Positions 1 to 8,005 of a DNA stretch of 64,000 nt are shown here, in pieces. The stretch covers positions 24,001 through 88,000 of the forward strand of contig JAJYIZ010000001.1 in the NCBI GenBank assembly GCA_021789815.1, in the 5' to 3' direction. Numbering within the stretch: position 1 is the first letter of the stretch; every line of letters begins with the position of its first letter. The DNA is from Microcaldota archaeon (GTDB lineage Archaea > Micrarchaeota > Micrarchaeia > Micrarchaeales > Micrarchaeaceae). Under the pieces are notes generated by a model that was given only the letters and a program-made list of their open reading frames with translations, searched no databases and had not been told where the DNA came from. A program made the position numbers and the translations under genes.

Positions 1-463
1 TGTCTTCGATCAGCTTCCTGTAGAGCATTACCTGTGCCTTGTGCGAGAGTATCTGCGCGTCTGAAGGAAGGTTGTCGTTTCCTCTTGTCTTGTCTTCCTG
101 GACTATAAGCTCGTTGTCCTTTATCTCAAGCTGGTCTATCTTGCCTACAAGCTTGAATCCGTTTATTGCCCCGTAAATTTGCACCTCCCTTGTTTTCTTT
201 TTCTCTTGGAGGGTCTGCAGCGCCATGTAACTTGTGTAAAGTCCCTTGTACATCACATCAGAGTATGCTTTGGGCATCAGCACTATCGGCACGTTTGTTT
301 CGCTTTCAAGGTCTCCGTGGATCTGCCTGCCCTTCTTTATCTGCGCAGTTATCTTCTGGCCGTAGAGGTAGTTCAACTCCATCTGGCGCTCGCACCAGTA
401 CTGCGCTGCTATGTCAGATGCGCGTATGCTCGACTTCTTCAACTTGGCAAGGACGTTAATCAT
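1..463 (-). CDS. PD-(D/E)XK exonuclease, Exo5/Cas4-like (partial, C-terminus outside window)
   Basis: Reading the minus strand from ATG at 463 gives about 154 residues, open to the window edge. The N-terminus (SDIAAQYWCERQMELNYLYG) carries a cysteine of the kind that ligates an Fe-S cluster in Exo5/Cas4-type nucleases. Further on, GKIDQLEIKD and VQEDKTR form the PD-(D/E)XK core: Asp, then Glu-x-Lys, for metal-dependent DNA cleavage. An in-frame stop lies five codons upstream of the chosen start. The other cluster cysteines would be in the missing C-terminus. Exo5 versus a free-standing Cas4-like RecB nuclease cannot be decided; there are no CRISPR repeats in the window, which favours a repair role. 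Confidence 0.75.
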   Translation of the reverse strand, partial: MINVLAKLKKSSIRASDIAAQYWCERQMELNYLYGQKITAQIKKGRQIHGDLESETNVPIVLMPKAYSDVMYKGLYTSYMALQTLQEKKKTREVQIYGAINGFKLVGKIDQLEIKDNELIVQEDKTRGNDNLPSDAQILSHKAQVMLYRKLIED

Positions 464-569
464 CAGCCCGCCTACCTATCTTCACAGCCAAAGGCTCAGA
501 GATTACCTCGATCATCACTGTGCTTTTTTGGAATCGCATCTATAAATGGCTTTGCGATAAAGAAGGATG

Positions 570-1535
570 TCACGTCTTTGCATATCTCGTCGGTTGGACC
601 ATTATCATTGCATACGATAGGTCCTGGTTTGTCGTAAATATTTCTGTTCTGAAACCCGCATCTTGCAACATTGATATAAAGTTAGCTTCTGTAAATTTCA
701 AAGATTTACCAAGCGAGAGCACTTCTCCTTTGTCGAGATCAAAATTTTCTCTACCTATATGTACCTTTACATCTTTCAATAACTTTGTCCTGAATTCAAC
801 TTGGCTTTTGTGTTCATTCCATGTAGGTTCCCAATTCTTGTCGTTATGGCCTATTCCAATGCCCCCTAGAATGTTATCAAAGAAATCTCCGACTTCTTTT
901 TGCGAATAGTGCGACATTATCAGGCTTATTTTAGAATAATTTACGAATTGCATTCCAATCAAAAAGAAATCATTTGAGGTCATCGAATCTCTAACATTTG
1001 TTAGAACTCTTGATACATCGGCCATGTTTCCGAGAGTGCTTCCAAGAAACATTAATAGGTTTGTAGATCCGTCTTCCGACAGTTCGTATATCTTGTCTGG
1101 GAAATTCCCCAGTTCAAAGTCCATTTGTATTGGGTGCACCTTCAAGTCTCCAAATTTGCTCTTTAGGTTTCGAGTTGCAAGGTCTATCATTGTAGAACTT
1201 ATGTCCATAGGTACGTATCTAAACTTTATCTTCTGCCTCTGCAATTCCTGTATAATCGGAATTACCGGTTCACCGTTACCACATCCCATGTCTATGAGGT
1301 TAACTTCTTTACCTTTAATTCTGTCTATGAAGTATTTTCCCTTTTCTTTGAATATTTGCTCTTCAAGAGTATTGATTCCACCTTTTATTCCACCAGAACG
1401 TGCTTTCGCAATTTTATCCCAGTTCTTTGCACCTTCGCCGAGGTACTGAAGCTTCATAGGCACTTCTCCACGTCCCTTAATCGCCGTAACTAACTCTGAT
1501 TGCTGTCTCTTTGAAAGCAGTTCTTCTATCCGCAT
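570..1535 (-). CDS. EgtD-like SAM-dependent methyltransferase
   Basis: A 321-residue protein of the histidine-specific methyltransferase (EgtD-like, Methyltransf_33) type. SAM motif I is IDMGCGNGEPVIPII at about residues 101-115, and MFLGSTLGNMADV (about 163-175) matches the family signature LGSTxGN, whose Asn contacts the amino-acid substrate in EgtD. The length equals the family's catalytic domain alone. No EgtB or other ergothioneine gene is in the window, so the substrate is unknown. A TATA-like stretch (ATCTATTAAAATAG) lies about 30 bp before the ATG. The gene is monocistronic in appearance and more AT-rich than its neighbours, so recent acquisition is possible. Confidence 0.8.
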   Translation of the reverse strand: MRIEELLSKRQQSELVTAIKGRGEVPMKLQYLGEGAKNWDKIAKARSGGIKGGINTLEEQIFKEKGKYFIDRIKGKEVNLIDMGCGNGEPVIPIIQELQRQKIKFRYVPMDISSTMIDLATRNLKSKFGDLKVHPIQMDFELGNFPDKIYELSEDGSTNLLMFLGSTLGNMADVSRVLTNVRDSMTSNDFFLIGMQFVNYSKISLIMSHYSQKEVGDFFDNILGGIGIGHNDKNWEPTWNEHKSQVEFRTKLLKDVKVHIGRENFDLDKGEVLSLGKSLKFTEANFISMLQDAGFRTEIFTTNQDLSYAMIMVQPTRYAKT

Positions 1536-1592
1536 AGAACCAATTTTGTTATAGAACTATTTTAATAGATATCTTGTTTAAGGCTACTTAAG

Positions 1593-2231
1593 CTATTTTT
1601 TAATTTTTATTTTTCGCATAGAGAAGTGGTATATCAGGTATACAACGATTGCGAAGACCGCTATTGCGAAGAGGACAGCTATGGCGCTTGTAGATGATAA
1701 GAAATAGAATCCAAATGCTACAAGCACTATGTCCCATATCGTTGTGCCGAGTATGGACCATCCGAAGAACCTCTTTGGTTCCATTCTTGCGAAGCCCGCT
1801 GGGAAGCTCATCCATGTCCTGACTACTGGTATCAGCCTAGAAACAAAAACGGCCGCAGTGCCGTTCCTTGCAAACCAGTCATCGAACTTCTCGAGAGATT
1901 CCTTCTTTATGCGGAAGAATCCTAGGTGCTTGTACACGACCTGCTTTCCAAGGAAGTACCCTATGTAGTAATCGATTATCAGGCCACCTATGCTGCCGAG
2001 AATACCTGCGATGACGGCAAGATAGAAATTAAGGAAACCCTTTTCAGCAAGGAGCCCCGCTATAGGTAGGACAACCTCGCTAGGAACCGGGAGCGATGAC
2101 CCTTCCATAAGCATCAGTCCGAACACCGCTTCGTATCCGTACTTGCTTATGATTGACATTATCGTGGATTCTGAATGGGTGAATATCGCAATCAGGGTGC
2201 TCGCTATGCTGAATAACAAAGTATCACTCAT
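1593..2231 (-). CDS. DedA/SNARE-associated family membrane protein
   Basis: The 212-residue polytopic protein has the DedA family hallmarks: MEGSSLPVPSEVVLP near residue 42 (the family E-x-P-x-PSE motif), GSIGGLIIDYYIGYFLG, and FVSRLIPVVRTWMSFPAGFARM with the conserved R-x3-R...G. Four to five hydrophobic segments are visible. Members are thought to be lipid scramblases or proton-coupled transporters of undecaprenyl or archaeal lipid carriers; the exact substrate here is unknown. ATG at 2231 follows a TATA element (AAGTATTTAATTGG) by about 30 bp, divergent from pelota. Confidence 0.88.
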   Translation of the reverse strand: MSDTLLFSIASTLIAIFTHSESTIMSIISKYGYEAVFGLMLMEGSSLPVPSEVVLPIAGLLAEKGFLNFYLAVIAGILGSIGGLIIDYYIGYFLGKQVVYKHLGFFRIKKESLEKFDDWFARNGTAAVFVSRLIPVVRTWMSFPAGFARMEPKRFFGWSILGTTIWDIVLVAFGFYFLSSTSAIAVLFAIAVFAIVVYLIYHFSMRKIKIKK

Positions 2232-2278
2232 CTTCTCTCTCGCACCAATTAAATACTTTGCATGCTCACTCTGATCAT

Positions 2279-3304
2279 ATGAAGGTCATAAAGTTCTACG
2301 AGACAAGCGGGTCGCTTAAGGTGCGAGCGGACAGCATGGAAGACCTGTGGGCCATAGAGCGCATAGTGTTCGAGAACGATCTTGTTAAGTCTGAGAGTGT
2401 GAGAAGGTTCAAGGGCAGCGAGAAGGACGTAGGTGAGCTGAAAGAGGTTGTAATACGATTGAAGGTGGAGAAGGTCGAACTTGACAAGAGCGCTGTTCGG
2501 CTTAGGTTCATGGGCAAGATTGTTGAGGGTCGTCCTTTAGAGTATGTAAAGCTGAACAGTTATCATACGCTGAATATAGCACCTGGAGATACGTTGGAGA
2601 TAACGAAAAGTGCATGGCCGGAGTACCTTCTTCAAGTGGTAAAGAATGCTGTCAAGGATTCAAAGAAGCCCAAGCTTGGGATAATAGCAATAGATGATGA
2701 GAAGGCGCTTCCGGCATATCTTTACGGATATGGCCTTGACATAAAAGATGAAGTGTACAGCAGGCTCAGCAAAAGAATGAGCCAGAAGGAGTTCAAGGAG
2801 CAGCAGAACAAGTACTTCAACGAAATCATAGATATCGTAGGCAACATGAGCACAGATATTATAGTGATTGCAGGTCCCGGCTTCACCAAAGATGAACTAA
2901 AGAAGTATGCAGAAACAAAAGGATTGCTAAAAAAGATACCGAAGAAACTATTCTTCTTCAAGACAAGCAATGTGGAACGCTCTGGGATCTATGAGCTGAT
3001 AAAGAGCGATCAGGTATCAGAGCTCCTAGAAGGTGAAATTATACGCAAAGAATTCAAGCTCATGGGAGAGTTCCTTGAAGGTCTATCATCAGGTAAATCC
3101 AAATCTGGAATAGAAGCTGTAAAGAAAGCGATTGAAGACTACGATGCGAGGGTCATACTTGTCAATGACAGTGTGCTCAGCAAAGGTGAAGTAAGAGAGA
3201 TACTGAACGTAGCGGAGAAGAACAGGATAAAGATAGAGATCTTCAATGCAAACGATGAGATAGGAAGGCAACTACATTCTTTCAAGGACATAGGATGCAT
3301 CTGA
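2279..3304 (+). CDS. pelA: mRNA surveillance protein pelota (Dom34)
   Basis: About 341 residues, the normal archaeal pelota length. The N-terminal Sm-like domain begins MKVIKFYETSGSLKVRADSMEDLWAIERIV, a typical pelota start. The eRF1-like central (residues ~130-230) and C-terminal (~250-341) domains follow. Pelota with ABCE1 and aEF1A splits ribosomes stalled on broken mRNA. The start at 2279 is chosen over an upstream in-frame codon at 2258 because the conserved family N-terminus begins there. The central domain lacks the eRF1 GGQ motif, as expected for pelota. Confidence 0.93.
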   Translation: MKVIKFYETSGSLKVRADSMEDLWAIERIVFENDLVKSESVRRFKGSEKDVGELKEVVIRLKVEKVELDKSAVRLRFMGKIVEGRPLEYVKLNSYHTLNIAPGDTLEITKSAWPEYLLQVVKNAVKDSKKPKLGIIAIDDEKALPAYLYGYGLDIKDEVYSRLSKRMSQKEFKEQQNKYFNEIIDIVGNMSTDIIVIAGPGFTKDELKKYAETKGLLKKIPKKLFFFKTSNVERSGIYELIKSDQVSELLEGEIIRKEFKLMGEFLEGLSSGKSKSGIEAVKKAIEDYDARVILVNDSVLSKGEVREILNVAEKNRIKIEIFNANDEIGRQLHSFKDIGCI

Positions 3305-3311
3305 GCATTTC

Positions 3312-3812
3312 CTATCTCCTTTCTACTCCAATCTGTGAGAGAATCTTGCGGTCTTCTTGTGACGCTTTTAAGACCCTTTCTCTCTGTTCAGGCTCCTCAC
3401 GCGGCTTTCCGTAATACTGCGCGTAGTATCGAAGGTGTGATCCTGATTGCCCTTCTGCAAGTTCCAATGTAACATTTATGGCTACCTCTTGGTGTGTAAC
3501 CAAAACCTCCATCTCATTGACATCCCTTCGCTCTTTGAAACCTCTCATTACCTCCGCAATTACACTACCTATACTTTCATCTGGTTGACCTTCCTTTGCG
3601 CTATCAAAAATTTCTGTGTAACGGCCGCTTCTAGCAGTAAATCCGACTTTCATGTAGAATGGTCCCGAACGTGCCGTTATATCAAACATTCTCTGCTTTA
3701 CGAAAAGTTCCATTGCAGCAAGAGCACGATCTTTATCGGTTACATCTAATCTAAATTCTGTGAATATACTGCCGGTTCCTGGGATGCTCTTCGGTTGTGG
3801 CGGTCTGTCCAT
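3312..3812 (-). CDS. hypothetical protein (orphan)
   Basis: About 166 residues with no motif I recognise. It is mixed alpha/beta in character, rich in charged residues, with a Pro-rich N-terminus (DRPPQPKSIPGTG) and a basic, glutamate-rich C-terminal helix. No signal peptide or membrane segment. A TTG at 3827 is an alternative start, but ATG at 3812 sits about 28 bp after a strong TATA box (AAGTATAAATATCATT), fitting a short-leader transcript. The gene is convergent with pelota, with only 7 bp between stops. Confidence 0.65.
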   Translation of the reverse strand: MDRPPQPKSIPGTGSIFTEFRLDVTDKDRALAAMELFVKQRMFDITARSGPFYMKVGFTARSGRYTEIFDSAKEGQPDESIGSVIAEVMRGFKERRDVNEMEVLVTHQEVAINVTLELAEGQSGSHLRYYAQYYGKPREEPEQRERVLKASQEDRKILSQIGVERR

Positions 3813-3875
3813 ATGATCATCGTGCAATGCTCAGCCGTAAATGATATTTATACTTTGTTATTCTGAAGATTTACA

Positions 3876-5093
3876 CTAAGAGAGCCCTGTCAACCATTCT
3901 GGAGCAGTTTCTCTCCTCCAAGAGATAGGGCCTGGTTTTGGATGTCTCAATAGCCAATCAGGATAAGGCGAGAACTTGGCCCCTTCAGATGGCCTGCCAA
4001 AGACCAATACGTCTACAAACATCTTTAATGTAACGCGTTCTGGTGATAATGGCAAGGTATTATCCAGTATGGCGAATGCTTCGCTTACCATTCTTCTCTG
4101 AAGTTCACGTACTCTTTCCACAGCATCATAAGATTTCAGTATCTCTATAGCCCTGCGTATTTTCTGCGGTTCTCTTGTATGCTCTTTCAATATTCCCACC
4201 AACTCATCTCCTACTTCTTTTGGTGCTTGCTGAAGTGTGTATACTACAAGAAGGGATATCTTTCCTTCCGTTATATCGTCGCCTATCTTACCTTTTGAGG
4301 CTGTTACTCTGCTCTTTTCTAGGTTTAGAACATCATCCTGGAGTTGAAATGCAACACCGAACCTCGCGCCGAACCTACCCATAGCCTCTAGAACTTCATC
4401 ACTTGCACCTGCAAGTATGGCTCCTAACTGTGCAGCCATCTTCAACGTTCCGTTTTTGTCAAGTGCCATCTGTAGGTACTTCTCTTCTGTAATCTTACGC
4501 GGATCTACCTCTTGCCTGTGCCATACGATGTCGATTGCTTGGCCTATTGTTACTCTGGTTGTCTCTCTAGCCCACATCGCGAGCATTCTTTTCTTCGTTT
4601 TTTCATCGATCTTATCGCTATCTATCGTTGCAACTACCGGGAAGGTCTGCAGGAATACCCCAAGATTGCTGCCGATGTCTAATCCGAATTTCTTGTGCAC
4701 TGCATCTTTGCCCCTTCTTGTCTCGGATCCGTCTTGTATGTCATCAAGAATCAGCGTTCCGTTGTGGACGACCTCTGGAATAATCGCGAACTCTACCAAC
4801 CTGCGTGAGTCTCCACCAAGTGCATCTATGATGAACATCGTTGTAAGCGGCCTGACCCTTTTACCGCCGTCTAAGACCATATAAGATGAGGGTTCCATAA
4901 GTCCTTTGAGCAGGGCGCCGTGGTCGTAGACATAACCGCTCTTGTCAAACAGCCTTTCTAGGTTCCTGAGCGATTCGGGATCGCCCAGATAATTTTTAAG
5001 CGCATTCTCTATCTTCGCACGTTTATCTGGCAGCGTGTCTATTGTGCGTTCGACAGCCCTCTCTGGAACAAACCTAGCTTGCTTCAGGTCCAT
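3876..5093 (-). CDS. polyprenyl diphosphate synthase (first copy)
   Basis: An all-helical trans-prenyltransferase of about 405 residues. LDGGKRVRPLTTMFI is conserved region I; LILDDIQDGSETRRGKDAVHKKFG holds the first aspartate-rich motif DDxxD; FQLQDDVLNL is the second. These bind Mg-diphosphate of the allylic substrate and condense IPP units (farnesyl/geranylgeranyl-PP for archaeal lipids). It is longer than usual (family ~300-350) owing to N- and C-terminal extensions. GTG at 5102 is an alternative start; ATG at 5093 follows. A TATA promoter lies at 5118-5135. A second synthase lies at 8099. Confidence 0.9.
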   Translation of the reverse strand: MDLKQARFVPERAVERTIDTLPDKRAKIENALKNYLGDPESLRNLERLFDKSGYVYDHGALLKGLMEPSSYMVLDGGKRVRPLTTMFIIDALGGDSRRLVEFAIIPEVVHNGTLILDDIQDGSETRRGKDAVHKKFGLDIGSNLGVFLQTFPVVATIDSDKIDEKTKKRMLAMWARETTRVTIGQAIDIVWHRQEVDPRKITEEKYLQMALDKNGTLKMAAQLGAILAGASDEVLEAMGRFGARFGVAFQLQDDVLNLEKSRVTASKGKIGDDITEGKISLLVVYTLQQAPKEVGDELVGILKEHTREPQKIRRAIEILKSYDAVERVRELQRRMVSEAFAILDNTLPLSPERVTLKMFVDVLVFGRPSEGAKFSPYPDWLLRHPKPGPISWRRETAPEWLTGLS

Positions 5094-5117
5094 AGGTTTC
5101 ACAACTTAAGATGAGCT

Positions 5118-5135
5118 GTCCAGATATATATACTT
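5118..5135 (-). promoter_or_regulatory. TATA promoter identical to the one at 18683
   Basis: The minus strand reads AAGTATATATATCTGGAC, 18 bases identical to the promoter region of the TFIIB-like gene at 18721. It lies 16-35 bp upstream of the GTG (5102) and ATG (5093) start candidates of the prenyl synthase, the right distance for an archaeal TATA box with a short leader. Confidence 0.6.
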
Positions 5136-5203
5136 TTTAGACGACATCTTCGACGTAAACAGGTGACACATGTGTTATGCTCTCGTCTAAGTTGTACACA
5201 ATC

Positions 5204-5213
5204 TTTAAATATC
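5204..5213 (+). promoter_or_regulatory. TATA box for the structured leader/winged-helix transcript
   Basis: TTTAAATATC matches the TATA elements used elsewhere in the window. Transcription would start about 25 bp on, near 5235-5240, leaving a leader of about 165 nt before the start codon at 5406. No better TATA element is seen closer to that gene. Positions 5136-5203 upstream hold nothing I recognise. Confidence 0.5.
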
Positions 5214-5252
5214 TATTATACCGCAGAATAATGTAAGTACGCTTAAATGCGC

Positions 5253-5367
5253 AATGGAACTGTGATATAGATGCAATCGCAGACGCTGCAGATATGGAAG
5301 ACTCATTTTAGAGGCAGCGTCAGTGCTATGCCATACATGTGCATAGGCAATATATCGAAGTTCCATT
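5253..5367 (+). ncRNA. candidate structured RNA: three-way junction leader
   Basis: The region can fold into a closed three-way junction. The outer helix pairs 5253-5269 with 5351-5367 (17 positions, one mismatch and one G-U). Inside are two hairpins: 5282-5289 with 5314-5321 (GACGCTGC/GCAGCGTC, perfect 8 bp) and 5326-5331 with 5341-5346 (CTATGC/GCATAG). A TATA box lies upstream at 5204-5213. It matches no RNA class I recognise: no SRP, RNase P, C/D or H/ACA signatures. It could be a free-standing RNA or the 5' leader of the winged-helix gene. Confidence 0.5.
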
Positions 5368-5420
5368 TGGACGCGTAAAAACATCATATTTTTTGGGTGT
5401 TTTGTATGGTCCAAATGGAA
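5361..5420 (+). promoter_or_regulatory. 12-bp inverted repeat over the start codon, competing with the leader helix
   Basis: TTCCATTTGGAC (5361-5372) is a perfect complement of GTCCAAATGGAA (5409-5420). The right arm starts at the G of the ATG at 5406 and contains a second in-frame ATG at 5415. The GGGTG ribosome site (5395-5399) lies in the loop. The left arm is the same strand used by the outer helix of the three-way junction, so the two foldings exclude each other. It could also be a DNA operator for the encoded winged-helix protein. Confidence 0.5.
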
Positions 5421-5771
5421 GATGTAACTAGGGTAGGCCTTGGCGTTATGCTGTCAAGGCGCGAGCAATTGGTCATGTTAGAGATAGGTCTGGACAGCAT
5501 AGCCAGCGCCTCTTCTTTTGTGGAATACATGTGCGATAGTTATGGAATATCGAAGAGCTCAGTCTGGTACATACTCAAGAGACTGAAGGACAGGAATCTC
5601 CTCGACTTCGCAACAAAGGATGAGCCTGGGAAGATCCTTGGGTTGACACGCTACGGGAAGGATGCATTGCAGACTGTTGAGCGCAGCAAGATGGAGATAC
5701 TGAATTACTTCACAGACACGGCGATGCATGAGACGGTAGGGATACATAGGATAGGGATATATCCTGTGTAG
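5406..5771 (+). CDS. winged-helix transcriptional regulator (PadR/MarR-like)
   Basis: A 121-residue protein. The segment SFVEYMCDSYGISKSSVWYILKRLKDRNLLDF is a helix-turn-helix followed by a wing (EPGKILGLTRYGKDAL), the arrangement of PadR/MarR-type regulators. ATG at 5406 follows GGGTG at 7 nt; GTG at 5397 and ATG at 5415 are alternatives. The ligand or target is unknown. Its long leader contains inverted repeats, which suggests RNA-level control or autoregulation. The C-terminus is short for PadR dimerisation, so a single-domain regulator is likely. Confidence 0.78.
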   Translation: MVQMEDVTRVGLGVMLSRREQLVMLEIGLDSIASASSFVEYMCDSYGISKSSVWYILKRLKDRNLLDFATKDEPGKILGLTRYGKDALQTVERSKMEILNYFTDTAMHETVGIHRIGIYPV

Positions 5772-5804
5772 GGTTGTTGCAGCTTGGGCTGGCTTTCCAG
5801 CCCT

Positions 5805-6119
5805 TTATTTTTTAATCGCGCCCTCAGCCATAAGCATCTTTCTTTTGAGGCGTGTGCCTCCGGGCGCGGAATAGTTGCCAAGCGAACCATCGCTCTTTAT
5901 CACCCTATGGCATGGTATCTGCGGAGCAAGCGGATTTATGCTAAGTGCAGTGCCGACAGCCCTGTATGCCTTTGGATAACCTATCATCTTTGCAAGCTCC
6001 TTATAGGTTACCGTTTCGCCTTTTGGGATTCTCATCGTAGCAAGAAGAACCTTTATCTGAAAATCTGTGAATCCTTTCTTCTTCAGGATCTCCAATGCCC
6101 TGTCCCTGGTCAGCACCAT
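5805..6119 (-). CDS. ogt: methylated-DNA-protein cysteine methyltransferase (Ogt/MGMT C-domain only)
   Basis: A 104-residue protein containing the MGMT catalytic domain: IPKGETVTYKELAKMIGYPKAYRAVGTAL (winged helix that flips the base) and IPCHRVIKSDGSLGNYSAPG with the acceptor Cys in PCHRV. The N-terminal ribonuclease-like domain of Ada/Ogt is absent, giving a minimal suicide repair protein for O6-alkylguanine. The Cys is present, so it is not an alkyltransferase-like (ATL) protein. ATG at 6119 was preferred over an upstream in-frame codon at 6200 because TTATTAATCC, a TATA-like element shared with divergent ilvE, sits about 27 bp upstream of it. Confidence 0.9.
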   Translation of the reverse strand: MVLTRDRALEILKKKGFTDFQIKVLLATMRIPKGETVTYKELAKMIGYPKAYRAVGTALSINPLAPQIPCHRVIKSDGSLGNYSAPGGTRLKRKMLMAEGAIKK

Positions 6120-6181
6120 AAAGAGGATTGCGCCAAGAAGGATTAATAATCCTTTTTCTCGTTTTGGTATAAAGTGGTGAA

Positions 6182-7105
6182 TTGCCTTCAAAGAAAACAA
6201 AAAATCAAAAGGTCTGGCTTAACGGCCGTTTGATAAATTATAAAGATGCAACTGTCCCGATAATGACGCATTCTCTGCAATACGGCAGCGGCATATTCGA
6301 AGGGATAAGGGTTTATGATACGAAAGATGGGCCCGCGGTATTCAGGCTTGATGAACATATCAAGAGATTTCTGAGAAGTGCGAAGATCTATTCGATGGGG
6401 CTGGGTTACAAAGAGAAGGAGCTCGAGAAGGCAGTAATCCAAGTGATAAAGGCCAACGGACTGCGCCAGTGCTACGTCAGGCCCTTCGCGTTCTATAGTA
6501 CCGACAAGATAGGATTGTCAACTTGGGGAGCAAAGGCCGGCGTTTACATAGCGGCATTTCCTTTTGGTGCTTACTTTGGTGCTGGAAAGGAGAAGGGAAT
6601 ACGCTGCAAGATATCTTCATGGAGAAGAATCAATTCGAGTATACTGCCTGTCGAAGCAAAAGCTAGCGGTAACTACATCAACTCGATAATAGCGAACAAT
6701 GAAGCACGTGTTTCCGGATTCGATGAGACGATACTCTTGTCTGTGAACGGTTATGTTGCGGAAGGCGCAGGTGAAAATATCTTTCTTGTAAAGGATAGCC
6801 ATCTCATCACACCGGATGCCAGCGCGGACATACTTATGGGAGTGACAAGAGACTCGCTCATAAAGATTGCAGAGAACATGGGTCTGATAGTTGAACAGCG
6901 CGAGGTTCACAAGGAAGAGCTCTATTCTTCAGATGAACTTTTCTTCTGCGGAACAGCAGCAGAAATCACGCCGATCGTAAACGTTGACGGAATAAGGATC
7001 GGAAACGGAAAGCCGGGCCCGATAACAAGGATGTTATCAGAGAAGTATACCGAGGTCGTGCTTGGAGAGAACAAGGAGTTTGAAGACTGGCTTACGTATG
7101 TTTAA
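6182..7105 (+). CDS. ilvE: branched-chain amino acid aminotransferase
   Basis: A 307-residue fold-type IV PLP enzyme. WLNGRLINYKDATVPIMTHSLQYGSGIFEGIRVY is the IlvE N-terminal signature; the PLP-binding Lys is in VEAKASGNYINSI (about residue 159), and GAGENIFLVKD and GVTRDSLIKIAE follow. It transfers amino groups between Leu/Ile/Val and 2-oxoglutarate. It starts with TTG at 6182 after GGTG. The stop overlaps the end of the convergent orphan at 7102. No other branched-chain pathway genes are present, so a catabolic or salvage role is as likely as biosynthesis. Confidence 0.92.
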   Translation: MPSKKTKNQKVWLNGRLINYKDATVPIMTHSLQYGSGIFEGIRVYDTKDGPAVFRLDEHIKRFLRSAKIYSMGLGYKEKELEKAVIQVIKANGLRQCYVRPFAFYSTDKIGLSTWGAKAGVYIAAFPFGAYFGAGKEKGIRCKISSWRRINSSILPVEAKASGNYINSIIANNEARVSGFDETILLSVNGYVAEGAGENIFLVKDSHLITPDASADILMGVTRDSLIKIAENMGLIVEQREVHKEELYSSDELFFCGTAAEITPIVNVDGIRIGNGKPGPITRMLSEKYTEVVLGENKEFEDWLTYV

Positions 7106-7584
7106 ATTGTATGGGAAACCAGCGAGCTGCCGTTAGGTTGAGTAAAACTTGCAATTGCGTCGGTACGCGTTTGCCGTCTATCATAAACGGCATTTCCCAC
7201 CTCCCATCTGATTGAGGCTATGCCCGCTTTGCCTAGTGGGTCTGGTCTTACTACTCCCTCATAGGGCCTTACTGTTATAAGACGGGCCCTAACCATCGCA
7301 CGCAAAACCTCTTCTCCAAATTGTGCTTTGACAAAAGAAGTACCATTATCCACATAGTTGGTAACTGCAAGTAATCTGATTGCCTCTGGCCAATCTTCCC
7401 TGAGCCTTTCTAAAAGTCGGTCACCACGGGAGAGGCGCTTAAGATAAATCATTTCCTGGTGGTCCTGTTCGGATATGCCCGCTCTATCTTCATGGAGCCG
7501 TCTCCTTAATTTACTGAGGTCTTGTGTAAAGTGATATGCGGCCTCTCTTATAGAATCAATAGTCTGTTCTTTGGGTACTAACAT
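7102..7584 (-). CDS. hypothetical protein (orphan)
   Basis: A 160-residue protein with no recognised domain. The N-terminal half is strongly helical and basic (DLSKLRRRLHEDR, KRLSRGDRLLERLRED), the C-terminal half is mixed. No membrane segment. It has its own promoter: CATAAATATCATATC about 28 bp before the ATG, plus a GGGGG ribosome site. Convergent with ilvE with a 4-bp overlap of ends. Confidence 0.62.
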   Translation of the reverse strand: MLVPKEQTIDSIREAAYHFTQDLSKLRRRLHEDRAGISEQDHQEMIYLKRLSRGDRLLERLREDWPEAIRLLAVTNYVDNGTSFVKAQFGEEVLRAMVRARLITVRPYEGVVRPDPLGKAGIASIRWEVGNAVYDRRQTRTDAIASFTQPNGSSLVSHTI

Positions 7585-7636
7585 TGAAACCCCCTAAAAG
7601 GTATCTTGATATGATATTTATGGATATCGTTTTGCC

Positions 7637-8005
7637 CTAAAGGAGCTTGAGTTTGCTTGTAAATTGGTCTATCTCGCTGCTTCGCCAAGGACCAACCCCC
7701 AACGCCGTTGCAGTCCCAGGTGCAAGCTGTGTAAGCCCTGCGTCCTCAACAAGTGCGCACGGTATTTTCTTGTACTTGAACGCAGCATAAAGCTTCCTCA
7801 ATGATTCTTCATCATCTACCTTTAGAACTATCTTCTTCTGCCCTGTGTTGTACCATTCCTTTGCTATCTCCGGATCTGCCTTCCATACTTCGGAATTGCT
7901 AAGCAGCACTGCGTGTCCGACCTGGGCTGCAATTTTCCCGGTGCCCATGTCCAGGTCCTTTCTTACGATTATTACCTGCTTTATTTCATCCTCTTTGGCT
8001 GCCAT
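7637..8005 (-). CDS. pth2: peptidyl-tRNA hydrolase, archaeal/eukaryotic type (Pth2)
   Basis: A 122-residue protein with the Pth2 signature KQVIIVRKDLDMGTGKIAAQVGHAVL, then KIVLKVDDEESL, DAGLTQLAPGTATALGVGPW. It releases peptides from prematurely dropped peptidyl-tRNA. The start ATG at 8005 is preferred over 8014 because CATAAAAATATGC, a TATA box, lies about 28 bp upstream. It is divergent from the second prenyl synthase gene. Confidence 0.95.
   Translation of the reverse strand: MAAKEDEIKQVIIVRKDLDMGTGKIAAQVGHAVLLSNSEVWKADPEIAKEWYNTGQKKIVLKVDDEESLRKLYAAFKYKKIPCALVEDAGLTQLAPGTATALGVGPWRSSEIDQFTSKLKLL

Noticed and set aside
1-463. CRISPR-associated Cas4 from an adaptation module
   Set aside because: No repeats, Cas1 or Cas2 are visible in the window; a general Exo5/RecB-type nuclease is simpler.
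5253-5367. SRP RNA, RNase P RNA or H/ACA RNA
   Set aside because: No SRP GNAR/Alu elements, no RNase P core motifs and no ANA or K-turn boxes in the right places; length is also too short for the first two.
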